DNA from: Methanobrevibacter sp.
GTDB lineage: Archaea > Methanobacteriota > Methanobacteria > Methanobacteriales > Methanobacteriaceae
NCBI RefSeq assembly: GCF_015062935.1
Contig: NZ_SUTM01000012.1
Location: 1 to 64,000 of the forward strand
Reading direction: 5' to 3'
Length of the DNA: 64,000 nucleotides
Shown here piece by piece: positions 1 through 9,731 of the stretch. The stretch's first letter is position 1. Each line of letters begins with the position of its first letter. The notes under the pieces were generated by a model. It was not told the DNA's origin. It searched no databases and saw nothing but the letters and a program-made list of their open reading frames with translations. The position numbers were made by a program, and so were the translations under genes.

Positions 1-1
1 A

Positions 2-49
2 TTTGACTTAAAACTGAGGTATTGGGATGAGGACAATGCGATTTTCTAA
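2..49 (+). CDS. 3' end of an upstream gene (partial)
   Basis: An open frame runs from the window edge to a TAA at 47-49 and encodes FDLKLRYWDEDNAIF. The composition looks like a real protein C-terminus, followed by a T-rich non-coding gap before the next gene. Only 15 residues are visible, so the family cannot be named. Confidence 0.45.
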   Translation, partial: FDLKLRYWDEDNAIF

Positions 50-90
50 AAATCACTTAAGTTTTTGAAAGTGCCTTATTGAAACATAAT

Positions 91-123
91 TATTATATAT
101 TATTTTTTACAAAACTATATATC
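91..123 (+). promoter_or_regulatory. Probable TATA region of the adhesin-like gene
   Basis: Two TATA-like stretches, around 91-100 and 115-122, precede the ATG at 146. Either could be box A; the first gives a short leader of about 20 bases carrying the GGTGTG ribosome binding site at 135-140. Assigned from position and composition only. Confidence 0.35.
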
Positions 124-145
124 GTATTAAGATTGGTGTGTTAGA

Positions 146-2527
146 ATGCTGAATAAAAAAATTATACTTTCAATATTTTTAGTATCTTTTTTCGTCATGG
201 CGTCAGTTAATGCCGTTGATGATTTTAATAATGATACTGTAAGTGCTGATAATAATTTATCAGATGCAAGTTTAGTTGAAAGTATAAATGATGAGGTTTT
301 ATCAGCAAATACCAAATCCTTTTCGGATTTAAATTCTCTTATTAATGATGGTTCTAGTTGGAATATTCATCTGGAAAGCGATTATACATATAATCCTGTT
401 ACGGATTCTCAGTTTGTAAATGGAATTCCTATTTCCCGTTCTATCAATATATATGGGGATGGTTTTACTATAAACGCCAATTCTCAAGCTAGAATTTTCG
501 ATGTTTCTAATTATGTTAACTTTAACAATATTAATTTCATAAATGCTTATTCAACTAATGGAGCTGCGATATTAGGCTCAAATTATGCAGTTTCAAATTG
601 TAACTTTACCAATAATCATGCAACTTCCAATGGCGGTGCAATGCAGGGAGGATATGCTTCCAATTGTATTTTTGATAGCAATACTGCAGACAACCGTGGT
701 GGAGCAATGTATCAGGGAAGTGCGGATAACTGTATATTCCGGGATAATGAAGCAAATGAGGGTGGAGCAATCTACGAAGTTTATGCTACAAAATCCACCT
801 TTGAAGACAATAATGCTAAAAAGCAAGGTGGAGCTATGTTAGGTAGTTCTGCAGGTCAATGTACATTTATTGGTAACTCTGCTAGTGGTTATTCCGGAGC
901 TGCTTTCAATGCATATGTTGTAGATTGTACTTTCATAAATAACTCCGCTACTCATGCGGGCGCTGTTGGTGGGGGATCTAATTCTGCTTTAAATTGTATA
1001 TTTGACAGTAATTATGCTATAGATGATGGTGGTGCCGTTTATGGATATACGGTATTTGATTCCACGTTTACTAATAATCATGCCGCTCAAGGTGGAGCAA
1101 TGCACACAGGTTCTGCAAACAATTGTCTTTTTGAAAATAATTATGCGTATAATGTAGGCGGAGCATTGATGGAAACCTATGCTGTAGACTGTAATTTTAC
1201 AAATAATAATGCAAAAAGCGGTGGTGCAATGTACCAAAACTCTGCTAAAAACTGTATTTTTACAGGTAATACTGCACAAAATGGTGGAGCAATGTTCAAT
1301 GCACATTCTGATACATGTAAATTTTATTCCAATACTGCTACTCTAGAAGGGGGAGCAATATACGAAGGTGGTGCTGATTCATCTTTCTTCAGATATAATT
1401 CAGCACATAATGGTGGTGCAGTTGCTTTAACTGATGTTTTAGCTTGTACATTCTATGACAATACTGCTGAGGAATATGGTGGAGCTGCTTACAGGACTTC
1501 AGCAAGAAGGTCTCTTTTTGAAGGAAATACTGCTAAATTTGGTGGTGCTATTTCTGGTGCTCCTTCAGGTTTGGCGGCGGATACCAGTTCTGCTTCGGAA
1601 TGTAATTTTGTTAAAAATGTGGCTAAAGTTACGGGAGGAGCCAAATTCAATACATATACTGCGGACTGTGAGTTTGAAGGAAATTTACCAGTATATCAAC
1701 TGTTCGTTTCTGATTTTGAAGGAATTGTTGGTTTCGGTGGAGATTTACATATCTCGATGTATGACAATCCAAAATATCCTGTTACGGGTGTGAATGCAAC
1801 AATTAAGATTTATAATTCTAAAAATCAGGTTATAGGCACCTATAAGTCTGAAGTTGGATATAACTGGTTTGTGAATCTTGCTGCAGGTAAATATAAAGCT
1901 CAGGTAAGTGTTGATGATGAGGCTTATGAAATAGATCCTATTAGGGTTTCAATAACAATTATGAAATCTTCATTTATTTATGTTGCCAATTTAACCACTA
2001 GCTATCAGGCCGGAAATGTTTTACTTGTGAACTTACATGATTCTGCAGGCTCACCTTTGAAATATGCCAAAGTGTCAGTAACTCTTAACGGCGCTACTAA
2101 AACTTATCTTACTGATGACAAAGGTCAGGTAATGATTCCAACAAAAACATTAACTCCTAAAACTTATCCGGTATCGGTTCACTTTGCAGGTGATGCTAAT
2201 TATCTGGAATCTTCAGCTGAGGCACATATTATTGTTAAGAAGGTTACTCCAAAATTAACAGCCCCTAAAGCTACTTTAAAAGTTAAGGATAAGACTAAAA
2301 AGTATGTTGTAACTCTTAAAACTAACAAGAATGCAGTCATGAAAAATATCAAAATCACTGTTAAGGTCAATAAAAAGACATACTCAGTCAAAACAAACTC
2401 TAAAGGCCAGGCTATTTTCAAGTTGAAAAAACTGACTAAAAAAGGAAAATACACTGCTGAGGTTACTTATGCAGGTAACAGTATATACAATAAGGTAACT
2501 AAAAAAGTTAAAATTACTGTCAAATAA
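146..2527 (+). CDS. Secreted adhesin-like protein with PMP-type repeats and Ig-like domains
   Basis: 793 residues. Residues 1-24 form a signal peptide ending near VNA. Residues about 130-540 consist of roughly 21-residue repeats with alternating GGA(M/I/A) and C-x-F-x-x-N motifs, the Chlamydia polymorphic membrane protein (Chlamydia_PMP) pattern, which folds as a right-handed parallel beta-helix. About 560-793 holds two or three Ig-like beta domains; the last is very rich in Lys and Thr. No C-terminal membrane segment or LPxTG motif is visible, so attachment may rest on the basic C-terminal domains binding the cell wall (inference). Families of such adhesin-like proteins are typical of gut Methanobrevibacter. 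The gene stands alone, convergent with the DUF2207 gene. Confidence 0.9.
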   Translation: MLNKKIILSIFLVSFFVMASVNAVDDFNNDTVSADNNLSDASLVESINDEVLSANTKSFSDLNSLINDGSSWNIHLESDYTYNPVTDSQFVNGIPISRSINIYGDGFTINANSQARIFDVSNYVNFNNINFINAYSTNGAAILGSNYAVSNCNFTNNHATSNGGAMQGGYASNCIFDSNTADNRGGAMYQGSADNCIFRDNEANEGGAIYEVYATKSTFEDNNAKKQGGAMLGSSAGQCTFIGNSASGYSGAAFNAYVVDCTFINNSATHAGAVGGGSNSALNCIFDSNYAIDDGGAVYGYTVFDSTFTNNHAAQGGAMHTGSANNCLFENNYAYNVGGALMETYAVDCNFTNNNAKSGGAMYQNSAKNCIFTGNTAQNGGAMFNAHSDTCKFYSNTATLEGGAIYEGGADSSFFRYNSAHNGGAVALTDVLACTFYDNTAEEYGGAAYRTSARRSLFEGNTAKFGGAISGAPSGLAADTSSASECNFVKNVAKVTGGAKFNTYTADCEFEGNLPVYQLFVSDFEGIVGFGGDLHISMYDNPKYPVTGVNATIKIYNSKNQVIGTYKSEVGYNWFVNLAAGKYKAQVSVDDEAYEIDPIRVSITIMKSSFIYVANLTTSYQAGNVLLVNLHDSAGSPLKYAKVSVTLNGATKTYLTDDKGQVMIPTKTLTPKTYPVSVHFAGDANYLESSAEAHIIVKKVTPKLTAPKATLKVKDKTKKYVVTLKTNKNAVMKNIKITVKVNKKTYSVKTNSKGQAIFKLKKLTKKGKYTAEVTYAGNSIYNKVTKKVKITVK

Positions 2528-2749
2528 TTTTCTTATTTATTTTTAATTTTAGCTTTAATTATTGTGATGGTTATTATTTTATTTTTAATTATTTTGCTTA
2601 TTTCTTTAATTTATTTTAGCCGCCTATTTATTTTTCATCTTTTTATTTTTTAGAGGTATATCTCTTTTTGAAAATAAGTTAGTTTGTAAAAATAATGGTG
2701 TTAATGTTAAAAATTTGGATGAAAAATAAAAAAAAGTTGGGATGGAGTG

Positions 2750-4543
2750 CTAGAAAGCACCTCCACCTCCACCACCTGATCCTCCTCCGAAGCTTCCGAA
2801 GTCACCTACTGAACTTGAAGAAGGATTTGCTGCAGATTGTCCTGCTAAAAATGCTTCATGCATCATATAATATCCTCCATAATGGTGGTATAGGAAGACA
2901 TCGTCGTCGAGGATTGAATCTACATTTTTCTCTTGAAGTTTCATGGCTTCATAAACCTCATCGGCTACTCCAAGAGCCGCACCATAAATCAGGTATTGTT
3001 TCCAAACAACTATTGATTCTGGTGGGTGTTCGTTAATTAAACTGTTGTCCTTTAGGAACTTCTTGAAGTTATTCCATTTCAGATAGAATACTCTGCCCTT
3101 TTCGGTCCATTGTCCGAAAATGTCTTCAGGCAACATTACTACAATAAATGAGAATATAGCAAGGACAATTCCTCCACCTATTGCAAATATTCCATTGTGA
3201 AGATTTGTAAATAATCCTAAAAGGAAAATGCCTATTCCTATCAATATTCCAATAACTCCAATTTCATTCATCCTTGATGAACCTGTGTCATTGAAATAGG
3301 TTTCTAGGATTTCACTGTCTAAATATTCGTGTTTTACATCATTTTGCCATGTTTCAAATTCTTCCATAAACAACTTTGCATTTGATTCATAGGACAAATC
3401 CGCATTTAAGTTGGACATATTAACAACATTGTTGTCATCGGCAAACATTGCAAGAATGTCAAATACGGTTTGTTCCTGAATATCCAAATTATCATAATTC
3501 TCTTTATGCAGTGTCAAATACAGGTCATTGATATCTGTTTCACTGTCTTTTTTAGTATCAAGACTAAATACTTTTCTATTAATTAAATCAAGTATTGTTG
3601 CTTCAAAACCTTTCATGTTTGGTGTTCCAATATCTCCTGAATTGTCTATTAATGCATTAACGACTGCAGGAGGGTCACTTGTTGGAGGTTCCCTTTCATA
3701 AATTCCGTCATAATCCACTTTAGGTTCACGTCCATGCCTGAGATATATTACTATTCCTGCAAGCGGGCTTATCAATGCCAGTAATCCTAAAACAAGATAT
3801 GTGGTATTCCAGAAGTTTCTTCCATTTATGCTGTCCTCCAGATTATGCATAATCTTTTCTTTTCCGTCTTCATGAACTTGTCTTGCATAAGTTGCGTTTT
3901 CAAAGTCACTTAAAGGCATTAAAACGAGCAATTCATAGAATTCTCCTGAAGGTATGTGGGTAGATGTCAATGAAATTGTATCTCCTGTAAGGTAACTGGT
4001 TGAGTTGTATTCCTGAGGATTTAAATAGTAAGTGTTACTTGTATTTCCCGGAAGATGAACAACTGCAGTCAATGCTCCAATTCCAACATCCCAGTCTTCT
4101 CCCCAAAGTTTGTACTGTACACCTGCAATGTCATTGAAAAGTGTTACTGTGTTTACAAGGTCATAGCTGATGTAAACATATACTTCAGTGTCTGATATCT
4201 GTTTGGTATGCGCTTCATCCGCATATAAATAAATTTTCAGATGTTCTTTTCCATTCTCATGAGTAACCTTGGTTACAGAATATGCTCCGGTTGTGTTTAC
4301 CGTTATGTTTTCAATGTGTTCCCAGTCTTTTAGGGGTATGTCCCTGTAAACTCCATTGAAACTTCCATCGAATGAATAATCATATACTTCATCTACATGA
4401 AGCAGTCCATTACTTCCAACGGTTAGTTCAAGAAATGCCTGATCGATTGAGTAACTTCTATCGTCATCTGCTGAAACAACGCTTAATGCTGAAAATAATA
4501 CGAATATTAATAAAATTATGCAAAATGTTTTTTTAACATTCAT
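2750..4543 (-). CDS. DUF2207 family membrane protein
   Basis: 597 residues. A signal peptide (1-25) is followed by an extracellular DUF2207-type beta domain (about 27-240, with the characteristic YRDIPL stretch), one membrane helix near 250-270, a cytoplasmic region, two further helices near 430-475, and a Gly-rich tail ending GGGGGGAF, as in the bacterial YciQ/DUF2207 group. It starts 23 bases after lemA stops, so the two form an operon, a pairing seen in many bacteria and archaea. Molecular function is unknown; a cell-envelope role is inferred. Confidence 0.85.
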   Translation of the reverse strand: MNVKKTFCIILLIFVLFSALSVVSADDDRSYSIDQAFLELTVGSNGLLHVDEVYDYSFDGSFNGVYRDIPLKDWEHIENITVNTTGAYSVTKVTHENGKEHLKIYLYADEAHTKQISDTEVYVYISYDLVNTVTLFNDIAGVQYKLWGEDWDVGIGALTAVVHLPGNTSNTYYLNPQEYNSTSYLTGDTISLTSTHIPSGEFYELLVLMPLSDFENATYARQVHEDGKEKIMHNLEDSINGRNFWNTTYLVLGLLALISPLAGIVIYLRHGREPKVDYDGIYEREPPTSDPPAVVNALIDNSGDIGTPNMKGFEATILDLINRKVFSLDTKKDSETDINDLYLTLHKENYDNLDIQEQTVFDILAMFADDNNVVNMSNLNADLSYESNAKLFMEEFETWQNDVKHEYLDSEILETYFNDTGSSRMNEIGVIGILIGIGIFLLGLFTNLHNGIFAIGGGIVLAIFSFIVVMLPEDIFGQWTEKGRVFYLKWNNFKKFLKDNSLINEHPPESIVVWKQYLIYGAALGVADEVYEAMKLQEKNVDSILDDDVFLYHHYGGYYMMHEAFLAGQSAANPSSSSVGDFGSFGGGSGGGGGGAF

Positions 4544-4566
4544 ATAATTTCCCCCGTTTATTTTTT

Positions 4567-5133
4567 TTAAAATTTAACTTCAGGTACTTCCAGTTCACTT
4601 TCAGGAGCTTCAAAGAATTCCGCTTTTTCAAAGTGGAACCATTTTGCAAACATGCTGCTTGGGAATTGTTGGCATGCGTTGTTGTATTTCAATACAACAT
4701 CATTATAAAATTGTCTTGAATATGAAATTTTATCTTCTGTTTCGCTTAATTCAGTTTGCAGTTGCTGGAAATTAGAATTAGCTTTCAATTCGGGATAGTT
4801 TTCAGCTATTGCAAACAATGATTTTAGAGCACCAGTCAACTGATTATCAGCAGCACTTGTTTCATCAACACCAGTTGCATTCATGACATTGCTTCTGGCT
4901 TGAGTAACATTTTCAAATACTTCTTTTTCATGGGAAGCATAGCCTTTTACGGTTTCAACCAGATTTGGAATTAAATCATTCCTTCTTTTAAGTTGAACTT
5001 CAATTTGTGAGTAACTGTTTTCAACACGATTTCTAAGGCCAACTAGATTATTGTATAAATGGATAAATGTGTATACAATAAAAATAATTGCCAATATCAA
5101 TATGATTATTAATATAAGGGTCATCATATCCAT
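4567..5133 (-). CDS. lemA: LemA family protein
   Basis: 188 residues. An N-terminal membrane helix (about 4-24) is followed by the LemA helical domain, with the family pattern N-x-(L/V)[21 protein letters not shown] and [13 protein letters not shown]. Length matches LemA proteins. It is the first gene of a two-gene operon with the DUF2207 protein; a TATA-like TTATAATATATATAA lies just upstream on the minus strand at 5155-5171. LemA proteins have no firmly established activity. Confidence 0.9.
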   Translation of the reverse strand: MDMMTLILIIILILAIIFIVYTFIHLYNNLVGLRNRVENSYSQIEVQLKRRNDLIPNLVETVKGYASHEKEVFENVTQARSNVMNATGVDETSAADNQLTGALKSLFAIAENYPELKANSNFQQLQTELSETEDKISYSRQFYNDVVLKYNNACQQFPSSMFAKWFHFEKAEFFEAPESELEVPEVKF

Positions 5134-5282
5134 CTTATCACCTGCTATTTAGTATTATATATATTATAACAAAATATATTTTGTCTTTACCTTTTTCAAA
5201 ATCATAAATTTTTTAAATGAGGAAAAAATAATTAATTATTGAAAAGAATTTTTTTTATTAAAATCTTAGTTTAAACAATACC

Positions 5283-5290
5283 TTTATATA
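5283..5290 (+). promoter_or_regulatory. Box A (TATA) ahead of tRNA-Ser
   Basis: TTTATATA matches the methanogen box A consensus. A start about 25 bases downstream would leave a 5' leader of some 50 bases before the mature tRNA, removed by RNase P. Position-based assignment. Confidence 0.45.
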
Positions 5291-5365
5291 GGTGTAAGTA
5301 AATATATTATTTTATCATATTATACTAGTTAATATGACGTGCAAGTATTGCTAACTATTATTAAT

Positions 5366-5450
5366 GCCGAGATAGTCTAGCCTGGTAAGGCGCGAGACTG
5401 GAAATCTCGTGGGCGTTCAGCCCTCCTGGGTTCAAATCCCAGTCTCGGCG
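5366..5450 (+). tRNA. tRNA-Ser (GGA)
   Basis: 85 bases with a seven-pair acceptor stem (GCCGAGA with TCTCGGC, discriminator G), an anticodon stem CGAGA/TCTCG around the loop CTGGAAA (anticodon GGA), a long class II variable arm, and the T arm GGGTTCAAATCCC. The long variable arm and the G discriminator fit serine. The 3' CCA is not encoded. A T-rich stretch follows and probably ends transcription. Confidence 0.95.
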
Positions 5451-5527
5451 TTTATTAGTTTTTAACTTAGTTTTTTAATTTTTTCATTATATTAAAAATA
5501 CTTGTTAAACTGATATTTTTTTGCACT

Positions 5528-5547
5528 CTTAGTTTACTTAAACTAAG
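5528..5547. repeat. Inverted repeat between tRNA-Ser and rps13
   Basis: Arms CTTAGTTTA and TAAACTAAG are perfect nine-base complements with a two-base centre. It lies just before a TTTTAAATT stretch that could be the TATA box of the ribosomal protein operon. Confidence 0.6.
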
Positions 5548-5569
5548 TTTTAAATTGTTGAAAGAACTG

Positions 5570-5589
5570 TGTTTTGAAATTTCAAAACA
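5570..5589. repeat. 20-base perfect palindrome upstream of rps13
   Basis: TGTTTTGAAATTTCAAAACA is a perfect palindrome 55 bases before the rps13 start. If the TATA box is at 5549-5556 it would fall on the transcription start, so it could be an operator, or a hairpin at the 5' end of the mRNA. Confidence 0.7.
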
Positions 5590-5644
5590 TTCGAATCTAT
5601 TATTTTACGTCTCGTAGGTTCGCTCTATAAATGGAGGTTATTTA

Positions 5645-6094
5645 ATGGAAGACGATTTTAAGCATTTAGTGCGTATTTCAAGAAAGGATGTAAATGGTAA
5701 TAAAACCATTGAACAAGCTTTAACTGAAATTAAAGGTGTTGGAATATCTTTATCTAAAACTATGTGCCGTACTTTAGACTTAGATTTAGACGCTAAAATT
5801 GGATACATTGCTGACGAAGATGTTTTAAGAATTGAAGAAATTTTAGAAAATCCTCAGAAATTTGACATTCCAACTTGGATGTTAAACAGAAGAGAAGATT
5901 ATGAAACTGGTGATGACATTCACTTAATTGAATCTGATCTTGACATGACTTTAAGAGATGATTTAAACAGAATGAAAAAGACCAGAAGTTACAAAGGTAG
6001 AAGACACGAAGTTGGTTTACCTGTTAGAGGTCAAAGAACCAAATCTACTTTCAGAAAAAGTTCTTCAGTTGGTGTAAAACGTTCACGCGGATAG
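5645..6094 (+). CDS. rps13: 30S ribosomal protein S13 (uS13)
   Basis: 149 residues, the archaeal length, longer than bacterial S13. It shows the archaeal opening [27 protein letters not shown] (read as separate parts) and the C-terminal rRNA-binding tail [13 protein letters not shown]. It binds the head of the small subunit. A strong GGAGG sits at 5634-5638. It opens the S13-S4-S11-RpoD-L18e-L13-S9-RpoN-RpoK cluster. Confidence 0.97.
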   Translation: MEDDFKHLVRISRKDVNGNKTIEQALTEIKGVGISLSKTMCRTLDLDLDAKIGYIADEDVLRIEEILENPQKFDIPTWMLNRREDYETGDDIHLIESDLDMTLRDDLNRMKKTRSYKGRRHEVGLPVRGQRTKSTFRKSSSVGVKRSRG

Positions 6095-6155
6095 GCATAG
6101 AGCTTTTTTTTAGAAATTAATTAATTTAAATTCAATTTTATAAGGAGATGTTTTA

Positions 6156-6695
6156 ATGGGACAACCTAGAAAAGCAAGGAAAAAGTATAATACACCACCA
6201 CATCCTTGGAATGCGGAAAGAATTAAAAATGAAAACAAATTAATGACTAAATACGGTTTAAAAAACAAAAAAGAGATTTGGAAAGCTGATACTTTAGTCA
6301 GAAGATACAGTAGGGAAGCAAGATACTTACTTGGTTTCGGTACTGATCAAATGGTCAAAGAAAAATTACAATTATTAGGACACTTAGCTAGAACCGGTGT
6401 TTTGCCAGAAGGTGCTGCTCTTGAAGAAATCTTAGACTTAAATGTTGAAGATATCTTAAGAAGAAGATTACAAACTATTGTATACCAAAAAGGTTTAGCT
6501 CGTACTCCTAAAGAAGCAAGAATGTTTGTTGTACATGGTCACATAGCTTTAGGCGGTAAAAAAATCAATTCCCCAAGTTATGTTGTATTAAAAGGTCAAG
6601 AAGATGAAATTGGTTTCTATCGTTCTTCACCTGTAGCTAAACAAATTGAAGAGTATAACAACAATAAAGCTAATAAAGCTAATACTGAGGAATAA
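6156..6695 (+). CDS. rps4: 30S ribosomal protein S4 (uS4)
   Basis: 179 residues, archaeal S4 length. The N-terminal [14 protein letters not shown] and the S4 RNA-binding domain at about 105-165 ([20 protein letters not shown], then [20 protein letters not shown]) are clear. It nucleates assembly of the small subunit by binding 16S rRNA. AAGGAG precedes the ATG. It lies 61 bases after rps13; the gap holds a T-run that may attenuate transcription. Confidence 0.97.
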   Translation: MGQPRKARKKYNTPPHPWNAERIKNENKLMTKYGLKNKKEIWKADTLVRRYSREARYLLGFGTDQMVKEKLQLLGHLARTGVLPEGAALEEILDLNVEDILRRRLQTIVYQKGLARTPKEARMFVVHGHIALGGKKINSPSYVVLKGQEDEIGFYRSSPVAKQIEEYNNNKANKANTEE

Positions 6696-6706
6696 AGGGT
6701 GTAACT

Positions 6707-7099
6707 ATGGCAAAAGATGAAAAATGGGGTATAGCTAATATTTACTCATCATTCAATAACACTATTATTACTGTAACAGATATTACTGGTGCTGAGACTA
6801 TTTCTCAATGGTCTGGTGGTAAAGTTGTTCGTGCAGACAGACAACAAGCTTCACCTTTTGCAGCTATGGCTGCAGCAACTAGAATAGCTGATGATGCTAA
6901 AGAAAAAGGATTTGTTGGATTACATATCAAAGTAAGAGCTCCTGGTGGAAATGGACCTAGAAGTCCAGGACCTGGTGCACAAGCTACTATCCGTGCTTTA
7001 GCAAGAGCTGGAATTAAAATAGGAAAAATAGAAGATATTACTCCTATTCCTCACGATGGTACTGGAAGACCTGGTGGTAAAAGAGGAAGAAGAGTTTAA
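6707..7099 (+). CDS. rps11: 30S ribosomal protein S11 (uS11)
   Basis: 130 residues. Typical S11 features: [19 protein letters not shown] near the start, [18 protein letters not shown], and the conserved basic C-terminus [16 protein letters not shown]. It forms part of the platform of the small subunit. The start is supported by GGGTGT nine bases upstream; only 11 bases separate it from rps4. Confidence 0.97.
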   Translation: MAKDEKWGIANIYSSFNNTIITVTDITGAETISQWSGGKVVRADRQQASPFAAMAAATRIADDAKEKGFVGLHIKVRAPGGNGPRSPGPGAQATIRALARAGIKIGKIEDITPIPHDGTGRPGGKRGRRV

Positions 7100-7114
7100 G
7101 TGGAAGGGTTTAAT

Positions 7115-7915
7115 ATGGAGATAGAAGTTAAAAGTCAAAGCGAAAATGAAATGGTTTTCATTGTTCGTGATGCAGAAGTACCTTTTATCAATGCTATCAG
7201 AAGATGTGCAATGGTTAATGTACCTAAGATAGCTATTGAAGATGTGAATATTATAAAGAATGATTCTGCAATGTTTAATGAGGTACTTGCTCATAGACTT
7301 GGTTTAACTCCTTTAGTTTCTGATATTGATGCACTTGAAGGTTTACCTTTACCTGAAGATGCTGAATGGGAAGATTTCAATAGTGGAATCTTATTTAGCT
7401 TAAATGAAGTCGGACCTAAAGTTGTTTATTCTAAAGATTTAATATCTTCAGACTCAAAAATTAAACCAGTATACGACACAATTCCTTTAGTAAAACTTAA
7501 AAAAGATGAAGAAATCATCATTGAAGCTTCTGCAAAAGTTGGTTACGGAAAAGAACATGCTAAATGGATGCCAACTACAGTTTGCGCTTATAAACAATAT
7601 CCTGAAATCACATTTAATGATGTGGAAATTGATTATGATTGTGCTTTGGCATGTCCACGTGGAGTTTTAAAATCCGATAGAAGATCTAAAAAGATTAAAA
7701 TTTTGGATATTGAAAACTGTGCCATGTGTAAAAGTTGCGTAAGGGCTTCTTCAAACGGATACATTAATGTTGGATATCGTGAAAATGATTTCATATTCAG
7801 AATTGAAACAGATGGGGCAATGCCTCCTAAAGAAGTTTTATTGAAAGCTTGTGATGTATTAGGTGAAAAAGTGGATAAGTTTATCAAATTTAGTGAAGAA
7901 GGAGGAAGTAAATAA
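7115..7915 (+). CDS. rpoD: DNA-directed RNA polymerase subunit D
   Basis: 266 residues from the ATG at 7115, which has GGAAGGG just upstream; an in-frame GTG at 7100 overlaps this site and is unlikely to be used. RpoD is the archaeal equivalent of half the alpha dimer and pairs with RpoL to start polymerase assembly. The dimerisation domain (FINAIRRCAMVNVP, AHRLGLTPL) is clear. A ferredoxin-like insert contains CALACPRG and CAMCKSC, the cysteine arrangement that in several archaea carries an Fe-S cluster. Confidence 0.95.
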   Translation: MEIEVKSQSENEMVFIVRDAEVPFINAIRRCAMVNVPKIAIEDVNIIKNDSAMFNEVLAHRLGLTPLVSDIDALEGLPLPEDAEWEDFNSGILFSLNEVGPKVVYSKDLISSDSKIKPVYDTIPLVKLKKDEEIIIEASAKVGYGKEHAKWMPTTVCAYKQYPEITFNDVEIDYDCALACPRGVLKSDRRSKKIKILDIENCAMCKSCVRASSNGYINVGYRENDFIFRIETDGAMPPKEVLLKACDVLGEKVDKFIKFSEEGGSK

Positions 7916-8280
7916 TGGTTAAGAAAGTAGTAAAAACAAATCCTAACCTTATTGAACTTATTAATAAACTTTATGAACAATCAAGAAATGAAGATGCAGC
8001 TATTTGGAAAGATGTTGCACAAAGACTTGAAAGGTCTAATAGAAGAACTGCAGAAGTAAATTTGTCTGATATTGCTAGACATGTTGAAGCAGATGAAACT
8101 ATTTTAGTACCAGGTAAAGTTTTATCAAACGGTAATTTAGTAGAAAAAGTAAATGTTGTAGCATTAAAATTCTCAGCTAAAGCACAAGAAAAAATTGAAA
8201 GTGCTGGTGGAGAATGCATCTCAATTGATGAGATAATCGAATCAAATCCTAAAGGATCAAACATTAGGATCATTGAATAA
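7915..8280 (+). CDS. rpl18e: 50S ribosomal protein L18e (eL18)
   Basis: 121 residues, the archaeal L18e length. The sequence [17 protein letters not shown] and the later [25 protein letters not shown] match the family, which is archaeal/eukaryotic only. Its ATG overlaps the rpoD stop codon by one base (TAATG), so the two are translationally coupled. Confidence 0.95.
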   Translation: MVKKVVKTNPNLIELINKLYEQSRNEDAAIWKDVAQRLERSNRRTAEVNLSDIARHVEADETILVPGKVLSNGNLVEKVNVVALKFSAKAQEKIESAGGECISIDEIIESNPKGSNIRIIE

Positions 8281-8290
8281 GGGTGTTATT

Positions 8291-8713
8291 ATGATTATTG
8301 ATGGAGAAGGATGCGTTTTAGGAAGATTAGCTAGTGTAACTAGTAAAAATCTTTTAGAAGGCGAAGAAGTAATTATTCTTAATGCTGAAAAAATTATGTT
8401 AACTGGTAATAGAGACTGGGCTTATGCTAAATACAAACAAAGAGTGGACAGAGCAAGTATCTCTAACCCTCGTGATTTAGGTCCAAAATATCCAAGAAGA
8501 CCAGATGATATATTTAGAAGAACTGTAAGAGGAATGTTACCTTTCAAAAAATCCAAAGGTAAAACTGCATACAAAGGATTAAAAGCTTTTGTTGGTGTAC
8601 CTGCTGAATATGCAGATGCAGAACTCACTTCAGTTCCAGAAGCAGAATACAAAAACATTAAAAAAGGTATCGAATTAGGAGAAATCTCCAAACTTTTAGG
8701 AGCTACCTTTTAG
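8291..8713 (+). CDS. rpl13: 50S ribosomal protein L13 (uL13)
   Basis: 140 residues from ATG 8291, which follows GGGTG at 8281-8285; an upstream in-frame TTG lies inside the rpl18e gene and is rejected. L13 motifs [29 protein letters not shown] (in parts), RTVRGMLP and [12 protein letters not shown] are present. It is an early-assembly protein of the large subunit. Confidence 0.95.
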   Translation: MIIDGEGCVLGRLASVTSKNLLEGEEVIILNAEKIMLTGNRDWAYAKYKQRVDRASISNPRDLGPKYPRRPDDIFRRTVRGMLPFKKSKGKTAYKGLKAFVGVPAEYADAELTSVPEAEYKNIKKGIELGEISKLLGATF

Positions 8714-8731
8714 ATATATGGATGTGTGATT

Positions 8732-9133
8732 ATGGTTAAAGTTATTCATACAAGTGGAAAACGTAAAACAGCTATCGCAAGAGGTACTGTTCAAGAAGGA
8801 ACTGGTAAAGTTAGAATTAACAGAATTCCTTTAGAACTTTATTCCCCTGAGCTCGCTAATTTAAAATTACAAGAACCATTAACTTTAGCTGGAGATTTAG
8901 CTAATGAAGTGGATATCAATATCCGTGTTATTGGTGGAGGAGTAATGGGTCAAGCTGAAGCTGCACGTATGGTAATTGCAAAAGGACTCGTACAATGGTC
9001 TCAAGATATGGATTTAAGAGAAAAATTCATTCAATATGACAGAACCATGTTAGTAGGTGACCCAAGACGTTCCGAACCTAAAAAATACGGTGGTCCTGGT
9101 GCAAGAGCACGTAAACAAAAAAGTTACAGATAA
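8732..9133 (+). CDS. rps9: 30S ribosomal protein S9 (uS9)
   Basis: 133 residues from ATG 8732; a GTG two codons earlier is less likely. S9 features include [12 protein letters not shown] near the start and the conserved basic C-terminus [22 protein letters not shown] (given in part), which reaches the P-site tRNA on the ribosome. It directly follows rpl13, a gene pair conserved across life. Confidence 0.95.
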   Translation: MVKVIHTSGKRKTAIARGTVQEGTGKVRINRIPLELYSPELANLKLQEPLTLAGDLANEVDINIRVIGGGVMGQAEAARMVIAKGLVQWSQDMDLREKFIQYDRTMLVGDPRRSEPKKYGGPGARARKQKSYR

Positions 9134-9180
9134 ATTCTGTACTTTTATATTTTATTTAAATTAGAAAAAAGATGATATAA

Positions 9181-9477
9181 ATGATTCCTATTAGATGCTT
9201 AAGTTGTGGAAAACCAGTTTCTGCTCATTTTGATGAGTACACAATAAGAATGATTGGTGGTAAACAATTATTTCATGAATTAGAAGATCGTGATTTAGTT
9301 AGTAAGTTTATGGAACAATTAACTATTGAGAAAAAAGAAGCTAATGAGATTCTATCTAACTTAGGATTACGTGGCAATTACTCTGGTGACAAATCTAAAG
9401 ATGTTTTAGACGAATTAGGTTTAACCAGATACTGTTGTAGAAGAATGTTAATTTCTCATGTTGAAACATGGGATTAA
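9181..9477 (+). CDS. rpoN: DNA-directed RNA polymerase subunit N, with insertion
   Basis: 98 residues. RpoN (eukaryotic Rpb10) holds one zinc ion in a C-x2-C...CC site; here C6, C9, C85 and C86 are visible in [11 protein letters not shown] and RYCCRRML. The archaeal protein is usually about 55-75 residues, so this copy carries roughly 30 extra residues between the first helix and the LDELGL-RYCC motif (about residues 25-70). The extra part is charged and helical in character. It follows rps9 and precedes rpoK as in other archaea. Confidence 0.93.
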   Translation: MIPIRCLSCGKPVSAHFDEYTIRMIGGKQLFHELEDRDLVSKFMEQLTIEKKEANEILSNLGLRGNYSGDKSKDVLDELGLTRYCCRRMLISHVETWD

Positions 9478-9524
9478 AACAATTTTAGGGATTTTATATT
9501 TAAAATATAATCTTGGTAAAATAT

Positions 9525-9731
9525 ATGCCTAATATGGAAGTAATATTCATGGATGCTGATAAAAAATTTACAAGGTTTGAAAGAGCAAGACTTCTTGGGG
9601 CTAGAGCTATTCAAATATCTATGGGTGCTAAACCTTTAGTTGAGATTAAAGATTCTCTTGATCCAATTGATATAGCTTATGAGGAGTTTAAAGCTGGAGT
9701 TTTACCATTAGATGTTATTAGAGATGAATAA
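9525..9731 (+). CDS. rpoK: DNA-directed RNA polymerase subunit K
   Basis: About 68 residues. RpoK is the archaeal counterpart of bacterial omega and eukaryotic Rpb6 and helps assemble the largest subunits. The family core [23 protein letters not shown] is unmistakable. The start is uncertain: ATG 9525 and ATG 9534 are both possible and no strong ribosome binding site is seen; TTG 9513 is less likely. Confidence 0.92.
   Translation: MPNMEVIFMDADKKFTRFERARLLGARAIQISMGAKPLVEIKDSLDPIDIAYEEFKAGVLPLDVIRDE

Larger units (their letters stand above)
5134..5644. other. Intergenic region with tRNA and two palindromes
   Basis: Contains the lemA promoter (minus strand), the tRNA-Ser promoter and gene, a U-rich tRNA terminator after 5450, and two inverted repeats ahead of rps13 listed separately. 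No further coding frame is seen. Confidence 0.6.

Noticed and set aside
600-1680. Regular repeats in the first gene as a DNA repeat array
   Set aside because: The period comes from the protein's degenerate 21-residue GGA/FxxN repeats; DNA copies are not identical.
7741-7780. Fe-S ligand loss or frameshift in rpoD
   Set aside because: The frame is continuous and the Cys motifs are intact; only the start needed correction.
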